Shown here one piece after another: positions 33,563-42,844 of a DNA stretch of 64,000 nucleotides (positions are counted from its first letter, which is position 1; every line of letters begins with the position of its first letter). The stretch comes from Gammaproteobacteria bacterium (GTDB lineage: Bacteria > Pseudomonadota > Gammaproteobacteria > Steroidobacterales > Steroidobacteraceae). Where the stretch lies: assembly GCA_003132025.1 (NCBI GenBank), contig PKWJ01000014.1, forward strand, positions 94,786 through 158,785. Reading direction: 5' to 3'. A program made the translations under genes and the position numbers. A model generated the notes under the pieces. That model was not told the origin of the DNA, did not search any database, and worked only from the letters and a program-made list of their open reading frames with translations.

Positions 33563-34123
33563 TCATACCCGCGCTTTGCGTGAGTCGGCAACGTGCCGGC
33601 GATGACGCACGAACGCGAGGCGTTGAATAAGTTCCGCCACGCCGGCCGCCAGGCCGACAAATTTCACTTTGGCCGTGCTGCCCTCGACCGAACTGACCTG
33701 CGCCGGCAGTTCCAGCGGCTGCGGCAGCGAACTGCGCAGCTGCACCCGCAGCAATCCATGCCCGCCCACGGGCGGCGTCTGTCCGATACAGCTCCAGGAA
33801 GCGCCGAGGCTGTTGAACAGGATGCTGGTCGCCGGCGGCATGCGATCCTTCGACACCAGTTTTGCCAGCAGCTGCATCACCAGGTTGAGCTTGAAGTCGA
33901 GGCGCGCTATCTCACCGGCGAGCGGGTTCAGGTCTTCGTTCTTATCACGCGCCGGATGTTCCTCGACCGCCAGGCACGCCTGCAGCAGCAGCAGATTGGC
34001 TTCCTCCAGGCCGAGCAATTCGAACCGATCCGGTGGCTCCCACAGCGTCATCCACTGCACCGGCAGCACGTCCTGATACGCGAGCTCGTTGTCGAGTACG
34101 GCGCCATCGAGTTCTTCGAGCAT
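33563..34123 (-). CDS. Atypical PilZ-like (tetrameric PilZ type) protein
   Basis: 186 residues. The first 95 are helical and Leu-rich with possible heptads (LNPLAGEIARLDFKLNLVMQ, then LLAKLV); the second half is beta-rich and resembles a PilZ barrel (GLLRVQLRSSLPQPLELPAQ, then VSSVEGSTAKVKFVGL). The c-di-GMP motifs RxxxR and D/NxSxxG are not seen, as in the tetrameric PilZ family described from Xanthomonas. It lies between fleQ and fliS, a place often held by fliT or by a PilZ gene. Role likely in flagellar or c-di-GMP-linked control, by context only. Confidence 0.6.
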   Translation of the reverse strand: MLEELDGAVLDNELAYQDVLPVQWMTLWEPPDRFELLGLEEANLLLLQACLAVEEHPARDKNEDLNPLAGEIARLDFKLNLVMQLLAKLVSKDRMPPATSILFNSLGASWSCIGQTPPVGGHGLLRVQLRSSLPQPLELPAQVSSVEGSTAKVKFVGLAAGVAELIQRLAFVRHRRHVADSRKARV

Positions 34124-34172
34124 GGGGGCTCCTTGCGCACCGATGCGGGCACGGGCGGCGGCGTTGCGTATT

Positions 34173-34616
34173 CTACGCGTTTGGGGGCACCGCCCGCGTC
34201 ATTTGCCGCACCTCGGGGCCGATGGCGATCCAGGCGCTGCGGATCTCCGCCAGCAGGCTCAGCACCTCGGCGATACACGCCGGATTGTTGTCGACATTGG
34301 CGCGCGCCAGCTGGCGCATCATGTAGTCGTATAGATCACTCAGGTTCTGCGCGATCGCGCCGCCGCGAGTCATGTCGAGGCAGCCGCGCAACTCGGCGAT
34401 CAGGCTGATGCAGCTATGCAACAACTTCGCCTTGCGCACGATGTCGCCGCGCTCCATGCAGCCGCGAGCCGTGTTCATGCGCTCCACGGCCCCGTCCATC
34501 AGCATCAACACCAGGCCGTGCGGATCGGCGTTGGCAACACCACCGTGCACCGACACGCTGTGGTAAGCCGCCAGCTTGGAATTTCGCGCATACGAGCTCA
34601 CGCCGCCCTGCTCCAT
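34173..34616 (-). CDS. fliS: Flagellin export chaperone FliS
   Basis: 147 residues, helical bundle type. The family features AYHSVSVHGGVANADPHGLV, LMLMDGAVERMNTARGCME and LYDYMMRQLARANVDNNPAC are all present. FliS binds the C-terminus of flagellin in the cytoplasm and prevents early polymerisation. A sigma-28 promoter lies 19-45 bases upstream and AAGGA precedes the ATG, so it is expressed with the filament genes. fliD is upstream on the same strand. Confidence 0.94.
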   Translation of the reverse strand: MEQGGVSSYARNSKLAAYHSVSVHGGVANADPHGLVLMLMDGAVERMNTARGCMERGDIVRKAKLLHSCISLIAELRGCLDMTRGGAIAQNLSDLYDYMMRQLARANVDNNPACIAEVLSLLAEIRSAWIAIGPEVRQMTRAVPPNA

Positions 34617-34634
34617 CGATCCTTGATGGTTGAT

Positions 34635-34661
34635 GTAACGGCAGCGCGGGCCGCAACTTGA
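34635..34661 (-). promoter_or_regulatory. Sigma-28 (FliA) promoter for fliS
   Basis: The minus strand reads TCAAGTTG, 11 bases, then GCCGTTAC. The -35 half matches at 7 of 8 positions, the -10 half at 6 of 8, with exact spacing. The predicted start lies about a dozen bases before the fliS ATG. Confidence 0.65.
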
Positions 34662-34684
34662 GGCGGCGCGGCGCGATCGGCGCC

Positions 34685-36139
34685 TCAGGCTTCGGGCGCG
34701 CTCTGTACCAGCGGCAGGCTGGCAAACTGCTGTGACAGGTAGGCAGAGGTGGTCTGCAGCGATGACAGCAGCACGTTGAGTGCCGAGTACTGCTGCGTCA
34801 GGCTCGCCGTCAGTGCGGTCATCTGGGTGTTGAGTTGATTGGTCTGCGTGGTCAGCGCGTTTTCCTGCGCCACCAGCGTGTTGCTGGCCGAAGCAAAATC
34901 TCCGGTGGAACTCAGGTCGGCGGTGATCTGGCTGTTGAGCGACGTGGCCACGCCGCCGGTGCCGCTGAACAGCTGGCTCACGGCGCTGAAATTGGTCGAC
35001 AGCGCATTGCTCAGCGTGGCGTTGTTGATGCTCAGGCTGCCGTCGGAATTGGTCGTGATGCCAATGCTGGCAAGTGAGTTGTAGGTCGACGATCCGGTGT
35101 TGACGACGCTGTAGAGCGCCTGCTGGATCTGGTTGGTGGTGCCGGAGAGCAGCGCATTGCCCAGCATCGGTCCGGCGGTGTTGGTCGCCGCATCGTAGCT
35201 GCCGAGCGGCGCGATCGCAGTCACCATCGTGTTGTAGGCGGTCACGAAGGCGGTGATGTTGCTTTCGATGGTGCTGATGTCGTTGCTGACACTCAGGGCG
35301 GCGGTGCTGCCGGCGGTGGTGGCGGCCAGCAGATTCAGCGTCACGCCATTCAGGGCGTCGGTCACCGTGTTGCTGGGGCTGGTGTAGTTGACTCCGGCAA
35401 TGCTGAAAGCCGCATCCTGCGCCGCCGCTTCCTGGGTGTAGTTGGCGACATTGCCGGTGCTGTAGGTCAGCGCGGCCAGGCCGCCGCCGCCGTCAGTCTC
35501 AGTCACCTGAATCGTATTGGCGGCACCGCTCAGCGACGACGACAGCACCAGGTGGGCGCCGTCGGTGCCCTGCAGCACCGTCGCACCGATGCCCGGATTA
35601 CCGGCGGCGGAATTAATCGCCGCGGCTATGCCCGCGAGCGTGTTGTCGGTGTCATTGATGGTGACGTTGAAGCTCGTGTTGCCGAGCGACAGCGCCAGCG
35701 TGCCGGTGCCCACGGTGCCTGTACCGGTGAACGGATTTGAGAGTAATTGCTGTGCCTGCGCCAGCGCGGTTACCGTCACATTGTAGGTTCCGGCCGCGGC
35801 GCCGGCGCCGGCGGTTGCGGTGAAGGCCGTCTGGTCGGTGCTGTTCGCGGTCTGCACCTGGAACGCCGTGGGCGTGTCCAGGGTGCTGAGCGATGATTGA
35901 AATGTCGAAAGCGCGCCCTGCAGGGTCCCGAGCGCGGAGATCTGCGTGCTGACCGCCTGCGTCTGCGTCGAGATCAGCGCCTGTTGCGGCGCCGCCGTGG
36001 CCGCCACCAGCTGCGACACCAGCGAGCTGACGTCGATGACCGAGCCGCCAGCTGCGTCGGCGCTGGAGTTGCTCGCGATCGAGACCACCGGTTGTCCGGT
36101 GCTGGCATCGCTGCTGCTGGTGCTGCTGGTCGTGGTCAT
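34685..36139 (-). CDS. fliD: Flagellar filament cap protein FliD
   Basis: 484 residues. The N-terminal cap domain includes IDVSSLVSQLVAATAAPQQA and a helix with TQTQAVSTQISALGTLQGAL; the middle is beta-rich and Thr/Ala-rich; the C-terminal helix (TLVAQENALTTQTNQLNTQM to QYSALNVLLSSLQTTSAYL) forms the coiled leg typical of FliD. FliD caps the filament and folds incoming flagellin. It lies 111 bp after fliC, beyond a strong terminator; no obvious own promoter was found, so readthrough or an unseen promoter must serve it. Confidence 0.94.
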   Translation of the reverse strand: MTTTSSTSSSDASTGQPVVSIASNSSADAAGGSVIDVSSLVSQLVAATAAPQQALISTQTQAVSTQISALGTLQGALSTFQSSLSTLDTPTAFQVQTANSTDQTAFTATAGAGAAAGTYNVTVTALAQAQQLLSNPFTGTGTVGTGTLALSLGNTSFNVTINDTDNTLAGIAAAINSAAGNPGIGATVLQGTDGAHLVLSSSLSGAANTIQVTETDGGGGLAALTYSTGNVANYTQEAAAQDAAFSIAGVNYTSPSNTVTDALNGVTLNLLAATTAGSTAALSVSNDISTIESNITAFVTAYNTMVTAIAPLGSYDAATNTAGPMLGNALLSGTTNQIQQALYSVVNTGSSTYNSLASIGITTNSDGSLSINNATLSNALSTNFSAVSQLFSGTGGVATSLNSQITADLSSTGDFASASNTLVAQENALTTQTNQLNTQMTALTASLTQQYSALNVLLSSLQTTSAYLSQQFASLPLVQSAPEA

Positions 36140-36164
36140 CGCCGCTTATCCGTTCAAGCCTCTA

Positions 36165-36204
36165 TAAAAAATCCGAGGGTGGGCGCCTTGCGGCGCCCAC
36201 CCTC
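36165..36204 (-). terminator. Rho-independent terminator of fliC
   Basis: On the minus strand a perfect 13-bp stem (GAGGGTGGGCGCC with GGCGCCCACCCTC) closes over a GCAA tetraloop and is followed by GGATTTTTTA. A second hairpin with an 8-bp stem (36222-36241, GCACCTTG/CAAGGTGC) lies between it and the fliC stop codon and may protect the flagellin message from decay. Confidence 0.93.
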
Positions 36205-36250
36205 CGTGGTCTCATCAAGCGGCACCTTGGAATCAAGGTGCATCGTTGCC

Positions 36251-37477
36251 TTACGGCAGCTTCTGGAGCAGCGTCAATATATTCTGCGGAATCGTATTGG
36301 CCTGCGCCACCATCGCCGTGCTGGCCTGCTGCAGAATCTGCGCCTTGGACAGATTCGAAGTGGCCTGCGCGTAGTCAGTGTCCTCGATCGAGCTGCGGGC
36401 GCTCGTCAGGTTGGTCGCATCGGTGTTCAGACCGGTGATCGCAGCCGTGAAGCGATTCTGATAGGCACCGAGCTGCGCGCCCGTGGTCGCGAGCTGCTGC
36501 AGGGCGGAGTCGATCTGAACCAGCGACAGGTTCGAAGCATCAACCGTCGACACGCTGCTGGCGTTGAGGAAACCACCATTGGCCTCCGTCACGGCCGCGG
36601 TCGTACCGCCGCCGAGGCCAAAGGTCGCACCGGTCTCAGCGCCTGCAGCGCCCAGCGCGGTGGTGAAGGCCGCCGTCGCGGCGCCAATCACCTGGCCGGC
36701 CGTGGTGCTCGACAGGTCGATGCCGCCGGTGGTCGCGTCCACCGTGGCAATCACGCCGCCATCCTGTGAGGACAGCTGATTGATCGCCGCGGCAACGGTC
36801 GCCGCGTCGGTCGTCGGATTACCCGCGAGGGTCATCGCGGCGGTGGTGAAAGTCTGCGCGGCCGCGCCAACCGTCGGCTGCGTCACGGTGAACGTAATCG
36901 TTCCGGTGTCACCGGCGACGATGTTGGCAGGAACCCAGGCGGCACCGGCGACCGTGGACAGCTGGCCGAGATTGTCACTGTTGGCACTGGCGACTGACGA
37001 GACCGTAATGGTCTGGCCGGCGTTGGCACCGACCTGGAACGTCGCGCCCTGGAAGCTGCCGTCGAGCAGATTCACGCCGTTGAACTGCGTCTGCGAGGCG
37101 ACGGAATTGACGTCGTCCACGAGCTGCTGGTACTGCGTGTTCAGATCCGCACGGTCGGTCGTGCTGTTGGTCGCGTTGAGCGACTGCACCGCCAGATCGC
37201 GCATCGTCTGCAGATCGCTGGTGATCTCGGACAGTGCGCCCGAGGCCGTCTGCGTCAACGACACGCCATCGCTGGCGTTGTTGGCAGCCTGGTTCAGGCC
37301 GTTGATCTGTGAGGTCATACCCTGGGTGATGGCATAACCCGCGGCGTTGTCGGCAGCGGTGTTGATGCGCATACCCGAGGACAACTGAGCCAGCGCAGTT
37401 GACAACTGGCTGCCTGAGGACGACAGACTGTTCTGCGCCACAAGTGAATCGATATTCGTGTTTAGGACCAGTGACAT
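36251..37477 (-). CDS. fliC: Flagellin FliC
   Basis: 408 residues from the ATG at 37477, which has AGGAG nine bases upstream and gives the standard N-terminus MSLVLNTNIDSLVAQNSL. Conserved D0/D1 helices lie at both ends (residues 1-140; the end reads SNLSKAQILQQASTAMVAQA followed by NTIPQNILTLLQ). The central 200 residues are Ala/Thr/Val-rich and variable, forming the exposed D2 part. Filament subunit exported by the type III apparatus with FliS. A long leader of about 90 bases separates it from its sigma-28 promoter. Only one flagellin gene is in the window. Confidence 0.97.
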   Translation of the reverse strand: MSLVLNTNIDSLVAQNSLSSSGSQLSTALAQLSSGMRINTAADNAAGYAITQGMTSQINGLNQAANNASDGVSLTQTASGALSEITSDLQTMRDLAVQSLNATNSTTDRADLNTQYQQLVDDVNSVASQTQFNGVNLLDGSFQGATFQVGANAGQTITVSSVASANSDNLGQLSTVAGAAWVPANIVAGDTGTITFTVTQPTVGAAAQTFTTAAMTLAGNPTTDAATVAAAINQLSSQDGGVIATVDATTGGIDLSSTTAGQVIGAATAAFTTALGAAGAETGATFGLGGGTTAAVTEANGGFLNASSVSTVDASNLSLVQIDSALQQLATTGAQLGAYQNRFTAAITGLNTDATNLTSARSSIEDTDYAQATSNLSKAQILQQASTAMVAQANTIPQNILTLLQKLP

Positions 37478-37575
37478 TGCCTGTTGCTCCTGATGTTTAG
37501 TTCCAGCGCCGGACACCGGTCCGTCGCGCTACTACCTCTTGGGCGACCCCCACGGTCGCTTCCTGTTCAGGCCCG

Positions 37576-37602
37576 TTATCGGTGCGCGGCCGGCGAACTT
37601 GA
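37576..37602 (-). promoter_or_regulatory. Sigma-28 (FliA) promoter for fliC
   Basis: The minus strand reads TCAAGTTC, 11 bases, then ACCGATAA: 14 of 16 matches to the gammaproteobacterial consensus with exact spacing. The predicted transcript start is near 37569, about 92 bases before the flagellin ATG. Confidence 0.9.
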
Positions 37603-37656
37603 GGTTCGGAGCGCGAGATTGCTGAAAGTGTGCAACAGGTCACAATCGATCTAACC

Positions 37657-38865
37657 CTAGAAAGTCAGGTACTTAAACAACGACAGCTGCGCAACTGCAG
37701 CATAAGACTGCTCGGCCGCCTGCAGGCCCACCATCTGCTCGTTCAAGGTCGAGACCGCCGAGGCGTAGTCCACGTCCTGCAGGTTGGACTGCTGCGAGGT
37801 CAGGGTGGTACTGGTGGCGGTGTTGGTCGTGGCCTGCGCGGTCAGCATATTGAGGCGTGCGCCGACGCTGGCCGATACCGTCGACAGGTGGCTGACGTCC
37901 TGATCGATATTGGTCAGGGCACTGGCCAGGCTGGTCGCGAGCTGCGCCTTGCTCGCCGACGTGTCCGCCGGTTGTGACAGCGCCATGGTCAGCTGGCTGA
38001 GCGTGGCGAACATGCTCTGGTTGCCGCTCGGTGCGACGTTGAATGAATCGCCCGCGGCCGGCGCGCCGCTCACGGTGACTTCCACGCCGTCAAACTGAAT
38101 GGCAGTACCGGAGGTATAGGTACCATTGGCGACCACCGTGGTGCCGGTGGTGGTGTCGGTGATCTGATAGTTGGTCGGACTGGTGAAGGTCAGCTGGTAA
38201 TTGTCGGGCACCCACTGCGCGCTATCGACCACCGAACCGCTGTCGATGATGCCACTGCCGGTATTGGCCGCATTCGCCGCGGTGGTGAAGCTGCCGTTGC
38301 CGGCCGCTATGTTCATGAAGGCGGTGGCGCCGGTATCGCTGTCGGCCACGCTTTGATTGGGGCTGACCTGAATCAGCCGACTACCGCTATCACCCTCATA
38401 GCTGACGTTGCCGGCGCTGTCGGTGACGAACGGCTGCGTCTGCGTGGAGTAGCCGGAGAACAGGTACTCACCGTTGGAGTCCTGGGTGTTGGCGGTGCCG
38501 AGCAGCGACTGAATGTCGGTCTGGATCTGCGTCGCGATCTGCTGGCGGTCGGTGTCGTTGAGCGTGGCATCGCCGGCCTGCACCGCGAGGTCGCGAATGC
38601 TCTGCAGCGTGGTGGTCGCCGTCGCCAGCGAGCTCTCCTCGAGCGACAGCCGGGTCTGGGCCGACTGCAGATTGGTGCCGTACTGGGTCAGCTGCGCCTG
38701 CTGCTGCTCCAGCTGCACGATCTGCGAGGCCGCGACCGGATTGTCGGCCGCGTTCTGCACCGCCAGGCCGGTCGACACTTCATTCTGCGTGATCTGCAGC
38801 GCGCTCGACTGATTGTCGATCGCCTGGATCGCCTGCGAGGTAATTTCCGCTGTCGAGACGCGCAT
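37657..38865 (-). CDS. flgL: Hook-filament junction protein FlgL (HAP3)
   Basis: 402 residues. The N-terminal flagellin-like helix reads MRVSTAEITSQAIQAIDNQ followed by LQITQNEVSTGLAVQNAADN, and the C-terminal helix ends in VGLQAAEQSYAAVAQLSLF and KYLTF. The middle includes the typical YLFSGYSTQTQPF. FlgL joins the hook to the filament together with FlgK. It follows flgK by three bases and so shares its promoter. Confidence 0.95.
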   Translation of the reverse strand: MRVSTAEITSQAIQAIDNQSSALQITQNEVSTGLAVQNAADNPVAASQIVQLEQQQAQLTQYGTNLQSAQTRLSLEESSLATATTTLQSIRDLAVQAGDATLNDTDRQQIATQIQTDIQSLLGTANTQDSNGEYLFSGYSTQTQPFVTDSAGNVSYEGDSGSRLIQVSPNQSVADSDTGATAFMNIAAGNGSFTTAANAANTGSGIIDSGSVVDSAQWVPDNYQLTFTSPTNYQITDTTTGTTVVANGTYTSGTAIQFDGVEVTVSGAPAAGDSFNVAPSGNQSMFATLSQLTMALSQPADTSASKAQLATSLASALTNIDQDVSHLSTVSASVGARLNMLTAQATTNTATSTTLTSQQSNLQDVDYASAVSTLNEQMVGLQAAEQSYAAVAQLSLFKYLTF

Positions 38866-38868
38866 GGA

Positions 38869-40779
38869 TTAGCTCTGTGCCGAGGATTGCACTGCGGTTA
38901 TCAGCGACTGAAACAAGGTCGAGGACACATTGATGACTTGAGCAGCGGCCTGATATGCCTGCTGGTACTGCACCAGGTTGGCGGCCTCTTCGTCGAGGTT
39001 GACGCCCGAGACGCTCTGCTGCGCATTGCTGGCGTCGGTCAGCACCGCCTGCTGCGCCGTGCTACCGCTCTGCGCCTGGCTGGTCTGGATGCCAATGTTG
39101 GTGACCATCTCATTGACCGCCGAATTGATCGACGTCGTGCCACCGATCAGGCTCTGGTCGAGCAGACCCGCCATCGCGGTCAGGTTGCGGTTATCGCCGG
39201 TGCCACTGGCATTGTCATTGATCGAAAAGCTGTCGCCGGCGGCCGGTGCGCCCGACACTGCCACAGTGATGCCGTTAAAGGTAATGGGCGCGCCGGCGGT
39301 ATAGGCGCCGTTCTGCACCACGGTCCCGGCACTGTTGGTGATCTGGTAGGCCGCCGGACCGGTGAAACTCAGCGTGTAGTTGCCGCGTACCCAGGTGCCA
39401 TTGGTGGCCACGCTGCCCTGATCGATGCTCGCCGTGCCGGTGTTGGTGCTGGCAGCCGCGGTCAGCAGCGGGGCGGCAGCGGCCAGCTGGCTCGGATCGG
39501 TCATCACCACCTGCATGCCGGCTACGGCGCCGCTGGTGGGCTCGATCTGGTAGCTATCGCCGGCTTGGGCGCCGGCACCGACCACCAGCGACAGACCGTC
39601 GGCCACGAACGGGTTGGCGGCGGTGCCGTTGCCGGTCATGGTCACGCTGGCACCGCTGCTGGCATTGCTCAAGATCCAATTGGCACCGTTGTAGCTCAGG
39701 ATGTAATTGTCGGCGGTCAGCGCATTGGCATTGCTGACCGTGGCGCTGACGGTCGCATTTCCGGTGTTGGCGCTGTCGGGCAATACGTTCGGGGCGCCGA
39801 CGGCGAATATCGCGCCACCGAGATTGCCGGACTGATCGAGCCCCGATTCATTCTGCGTATTCATCGCATCGGACAGCACCACGGCGATCTGCCCCAGGCT
39901 GTTGGCCGCAGGATCGAGCATCTGGCTGCGAAACTGCAGCAAGCCACCGAGCGTGCCGCCGCTGATCTGCTGCGTCACATCGATCGGACCGGCGGGGCTG
40001 CTCAGCGCCAGATCCTCCTGCGAAGGGTCATAGGCATTCGGAATTGCAGTCAGGCTGGCGGCAGTGGTGCCAGTCACCAGCGTCTGCCCGGAACCGATAT
40101 AGACATTCACCGTGCCATCCGACTCCTGCGTCGTGGTGACGTTGGCGTAGGTGGCGAGCTGATTGATCAGCTGGTCGCGCTGATCGAGCAGGCTGCCGGG
40201 CGCCTGCGTGCTCTGCGAGGTATCGGCCATGATCTGCTGATTGAGCGTGGCGATGCTCTGGCCCAGCGACGTGACCTCGCTGGCGTCGCTGGTGAGCTGC
40301 GTATTGGTTTGCGATCCCAGGCTCTGCAGGCTGCTGTCGTCGTTTTGCAGGCTGCTCACCAGCTGCTGCGCCTGGCTCAGGAACGCCTGGCGCGACGCCG
40401 AGGAGGTGGGCGAGTTCGCCACGGTCTGCAGGGCGGTCACCAGGCTCTGCAGCTGCGAGGACAGTCCACCGGTGGTGCTGCCCAGAAGATTGTCGACCGC
40501 AGCGGCCTGGGTCGAGAAAGTGTTGAGCTGGTTGTAGGCGCTGGTGGCCGCTACCACTTGCGAGGCCACCGTCTGGTCATAGACGCGCTGCACGCTGCTG
40601 ACCTGAACGCCGTCGCCGACCGACAGATCGCCGATGTACGGGCCGGGTACGCTGACCAGATCGGTGGTCTCGCGGCTATAGCCGGGCGTATTGGCGTTGG
40701 ATATGTTGTTGCTGGTGGTGTCCAGTTCCTGCTGGAATGCCAAGAGGCCGGAAACCGCCGTATTCAGCATGTCGCCCAT
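38869..40779 (-). CDS. flgK: Hook-filament junction protein FlgK (HAP1)
   Basis: 636 residues. The N-terminus MGDMLNTAVSGLLAFQQELD and TTSNNISNANTPGYSRETTD are the conserved rod/hook-type helices, and the C-terminus GVNLDEEAANLVQYQQAYQA followed by AAQVINVSSTLFQSL is the FlgK hallmark. The large middle is beta-rich. It should be transcribed from the sigma-28 promoter whose -35 element overlaps the end of flgJ. Confidence 0.96.
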   Translation of the reverse strand: MGDMLNTAVSGLLAFQQELDTTSNNISNANTPGYSRETTDLVSVPGPYIGDLSVGDGVQVSSVQRVYDQTVASQVVAATSAYNQLNTFSTQAAAVDNLLGSTTGGLSSQLQSLVTALQTVANSPTSSASRQAFLSQAQQLVSSLQNDDSSLQSLGSQTNTQLTSDASEVTSLGQSIATLNQQIMADTSQSTQAPGSLLDQRDQLINQLATYANVTTTQESDGTVNVYIGSGQTLVTGTTAASLTAIPNAYDPSQEDLALSSPAGPIDVTQQISGGTLGGLLQFRSQMLDPAANSLGQIAVVLSDAMNTQNESGLDQSGNLGGAIFAVGAPNVLPDSANTGNATVSATVSNANALTADNYILSYNGANWILSNASSGASVTMTGNGTAANPFVADGLSLVVGAGAQAGDSYQIEPTSGAVAGMQVVMTDPSQLAAAAPLLTAAASTNTGTASIDQGSVATNGTWVRGNYTLSFTGPAAYQITNSAGTVVQNGAYTAGAPITFNGITVAVSGAPAAGDSFSINDNASGTGDNRNLTAMAGLLDQSLIGGTTSINSAVNEMVTNIGIQTSQAQSGSTAQQAVLTDASNAQQSVSGVNLDEEAANLVQYQQAYQAAAQVINVSSTLFQSLITAVQSSAQS

Positions 40780-40836
40780 TTTGGCTCCTGCATGACACCA
40801 CTCGCGGCACTCGGCGCGCCGACTCTACGTTCATGT

Positions 40837-40863
40837 TTTTCGGCAGCAAGTCTCATGACTTGA
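40837..40863 (-). promoter_or_regulatory. Sigma-28 (FliA) promoter for flgKL
   Basis: The minus strand reads TCAAGTCA, 11 bases, then GCCGAAAA: 13 of 16 consensus matches with exact spacing. The -35 half lies at the end of flgJ, next to its stop codon, and the predicted start near 40830 gives a leader of about 50 bases. It lets the late junction genes be turned on after the hook genes of the same strand. Confidence 0.72.
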
Positions 40864-41722
40864 GCCCCGCGGCCCGCAGCTGGCGCAGCGTCGCGACGGT
40901 CGCAACCAGCTTGTTCACATAATCGGGATCGGTGGCGTAGCCGCCGCGCTGCAATCCATTGGCAAAAGCGTGCACGTCCGATCCGGCACCCAGCGCGCCG
41001 GCATAGCGCGGACTGGTCTGCAACAGTGAGACATAGTCACCCACACTCTGCGAGGCGTCGCCGTAGCTGCGAAAAGCCGCGCGGGTCGTGCTCGGCGTGC
41101 CCTGATCGTATTCGGTGGTGTTCGCCTGCACCGCCGCGCCGCGCCAGGAATCGCCGGCCTTGACACCGAACAGGTTGGAGCTGCTGCGCCCGTTGCTGTC
41201 GGTGGGCATGTTGCGGCCCCACCCGGTCTCGAGCGCCGCCTGTGCAATCAGGGTGTCGGGCGCGACGCCCAGGCTTTGTCCGGCGCTTTGCGCCAGCGGC
41301 TCGAGCGTGCGTACGAAGCTGGCCTGTTGCGCACTGGAGATCTTGTCGGCGCCGGCAGCGCTCGCCGCCGGCGTCGCCGCCGCCGCTGCTGGCGTTGCCG
41401 CAGCCGTGCCGTGCGCGGCGTTGGCGCGTGTCAGCTGCTGCATCAGCATATCGGCCAGCCCCAGGCCCTTGCCGTGGGCCATCTGCAATGCCAGCTGCTG
41501 GTCGTACATGTCCTGATAGGTCTTGGTCTCCTCGCTGTCGCCCAGCCCGCTGCCGAGCGAGGCCTCGCGCATCGATTTCAACATCATGGCCGTGAATAGG
41601 CCCTCGAACTGGCGCGCCGCCTCGCGCAGCGCCTGCGGATCCTGCCGCGCCGCCGAGGCGCGCAACCGGTCCAGGCCCTGGAAGTCGGCATAGAAACTCG
41701 GTGCGACAGTCGGCGGGCTCAT
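40853..41722 (-). CDS. flgJ: Rod-assembly protein and muramidase FlgJ
   Basis: 289 residues in two parts. The N-terminal rod-cap domain (about 25-100) carries EAARQFEGLFTAMMLKSMRE and YQDMYDQQLALQMAHGKGLG. An Ala-rich linker precedes a glucosaminidase-type domain (about 140-285) with the candidate catalytic glutamate in QAALETGWGRN and the motif SSNLFGVKAGDSW. The two-domain form is typical of beta- and gammaproteobacteria and opens the cell wall for the rod. It lies four bases after flgI. Confidence 0.94.
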   Translation of the reverse strand: MSPPTVAPSFYADFQGLDRLRASAARQDPQALREAARQFEGLFTAMMLKSMREASLGSGLGDSEETKTYQDMYDQQLALQMAHGKGLGLADMLMQQLTRANAAHGTAAATPAAAAATPAASAAGADKISSAQQASFVRTLEPLAQSAGQSLGVAPDTLIAQAALETGWGRNMPTDSNGRSSSNLFGVKAGDSWRGAAVQANTTEYDQGTPSTTRAAFRSYGDASQSVGDYVSLLQTSPRYAGALGAGSDVHAFANGLQRGGYATDPDYVNKLVATVATLRQLRAAGLKS

Positions 41723-41726
41723 ACGC

Positions 41727-42842
41727 TTAGATGACGATCAGTTCCGCGCGCAGGGCCCCGGCTTCCTTCAGGGCCTCGAGGATCGCCACCAGATCGCCGG
41801 GGGCCGCGCCGACCTCGTTCACCGCGCGCACGATCTCGTCGAGATTCACGCCGGCGTTGAACACGAACATGCGCGCCTCGGGCTGAGTGACCGAGATGTC
41901 GGAACGCGGGGTGATCTGGGTCGTGCCCTGGCTGAAGGCGTTGGGCTGGCTGACGTCGTGGTGCTCGGTGATCGTGACCGATAGCGACCCGTGGGCCACC
42001 GCCGCCGGCGTCACGCGCACGCGTGAACCGATGACCACGGTACCGGTGCGCGAATTGATGATCACGCGCGCCGGGGCATCGCCCGGCTCGATTTCCAGTT
42101 CCTGCAGCTGCGACACGAAGGCGATGCGTTGATTGATGTCGGTTGGCGCCGATACCTTGACCGATACCGGATCCAGTGCAATCGCGCTGGCCCCGCCGAG
42201 CAGCTTGTTGATGCCGTCGCTCAGGTGACTGGCGGTGGTGAAGTCCGGTGTATTCAGGTTGAGCATCACGAACGGCTGGCTCGCGAAGTCGTTCTTCACC
42301 TCGTGCTCGACCGTGGCGCCGTTGGGAACGCGGCCACCGCTCGGCACGTTGACGCTCACGCGCGAGCCGTCCTTGCCCGAGACGCCAAAGCCGCTGACCA
42401 CGACGCTGCCCTGGGCCATGGCGTAGACCTCACCGTCGGCACCGCGCAGCGGTGTCATCAACAGATCCCCGCCGCGCAGGCTGCTGGCGTTGCCGATGGA
42501 ACCGACCGTGACGTCGATGGTCTGTCCGACCTTGATGAATGGCGGCAGCTGCGCGGTCACGGTGACTGCGGCGACGTTCTTGAGCTGCGGATTGACAGTG
42601 GACGGTATCGTGACGCCGAATTTTTGCAGCATGTTGACGATGCTCTGCACCGTGAACGGCGTCTGCGTCGTCTGGTCGCCGGTGCCGTCGAGCCCGACCA
42701 CCAGTCCATAGCCGACCAGCTGGTTGCTGCGCACGCCAGACACCACCGCCAGGTCCTTGATGCGTTCGGCCGGCGCCATTGCCGGCAGCAGAAACAGGGC
42801 GGTCACCAGGCTGAGGCGAAATTTATGCATAAGTGGGTCCAT
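41727..42842 (-). CDS. flgI: Flagellar P-ring protein FlgI
   Basis: 371 residues from the ATG at 42842 (a second Met four codons on, at 42830, is equally possible); the frame runs open to 43046 but that part overlaps flgH. A signal peptide ([21 protein letters not shown]) is followed by the conserved core [35 protein letters not shown] and the end [20 protein letters not shown]. FlgI forms the periplasmic ring around the rod, helped by FlgA. Confidence 0.95.
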   Translation of the reverse strand: MDPLMHKFRLSLVTALFLLPAMAPAERIKDLAVVSGVRSNQLVGYGLVVGLDGTGDQTTQTPFTVQSIVNMLQKFGVTIPSTVNPQLKNVAAVTVTAQLPPFIKVGQTIDVTVGSIGNASSLRGGDLLMTPLRGADGEVYAMAQGSVVVSGFGVSGKDGSRVSVNVPSGGRVPNGATVEHEVKNDFASQPFVMLNLNTPDFTTASHLSDGINKLLGGASAIALDPVSVKVSAPTDINQRIAFVSQLQELEIEPGDAPARVIINSRTGTVVIGSRVRVTPAAVAHGSLSVTITEHHDVSQPNAFSQGTTQITPRSDISVTQPEARMFVFNAGVNLDEIVRAVNEVGAAPGDLVAILEALKEAGALRAELIVI

Positions 42843-42844
42843 GG

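Noticed and set aside
38353-40863. Rightward frame of over 800 codons opposite flgL and flgK
   Set aside because: Shadow of conserved flagellar genes; its composition is dominated by Gly, Arg, His and Leu and no domain is seen.
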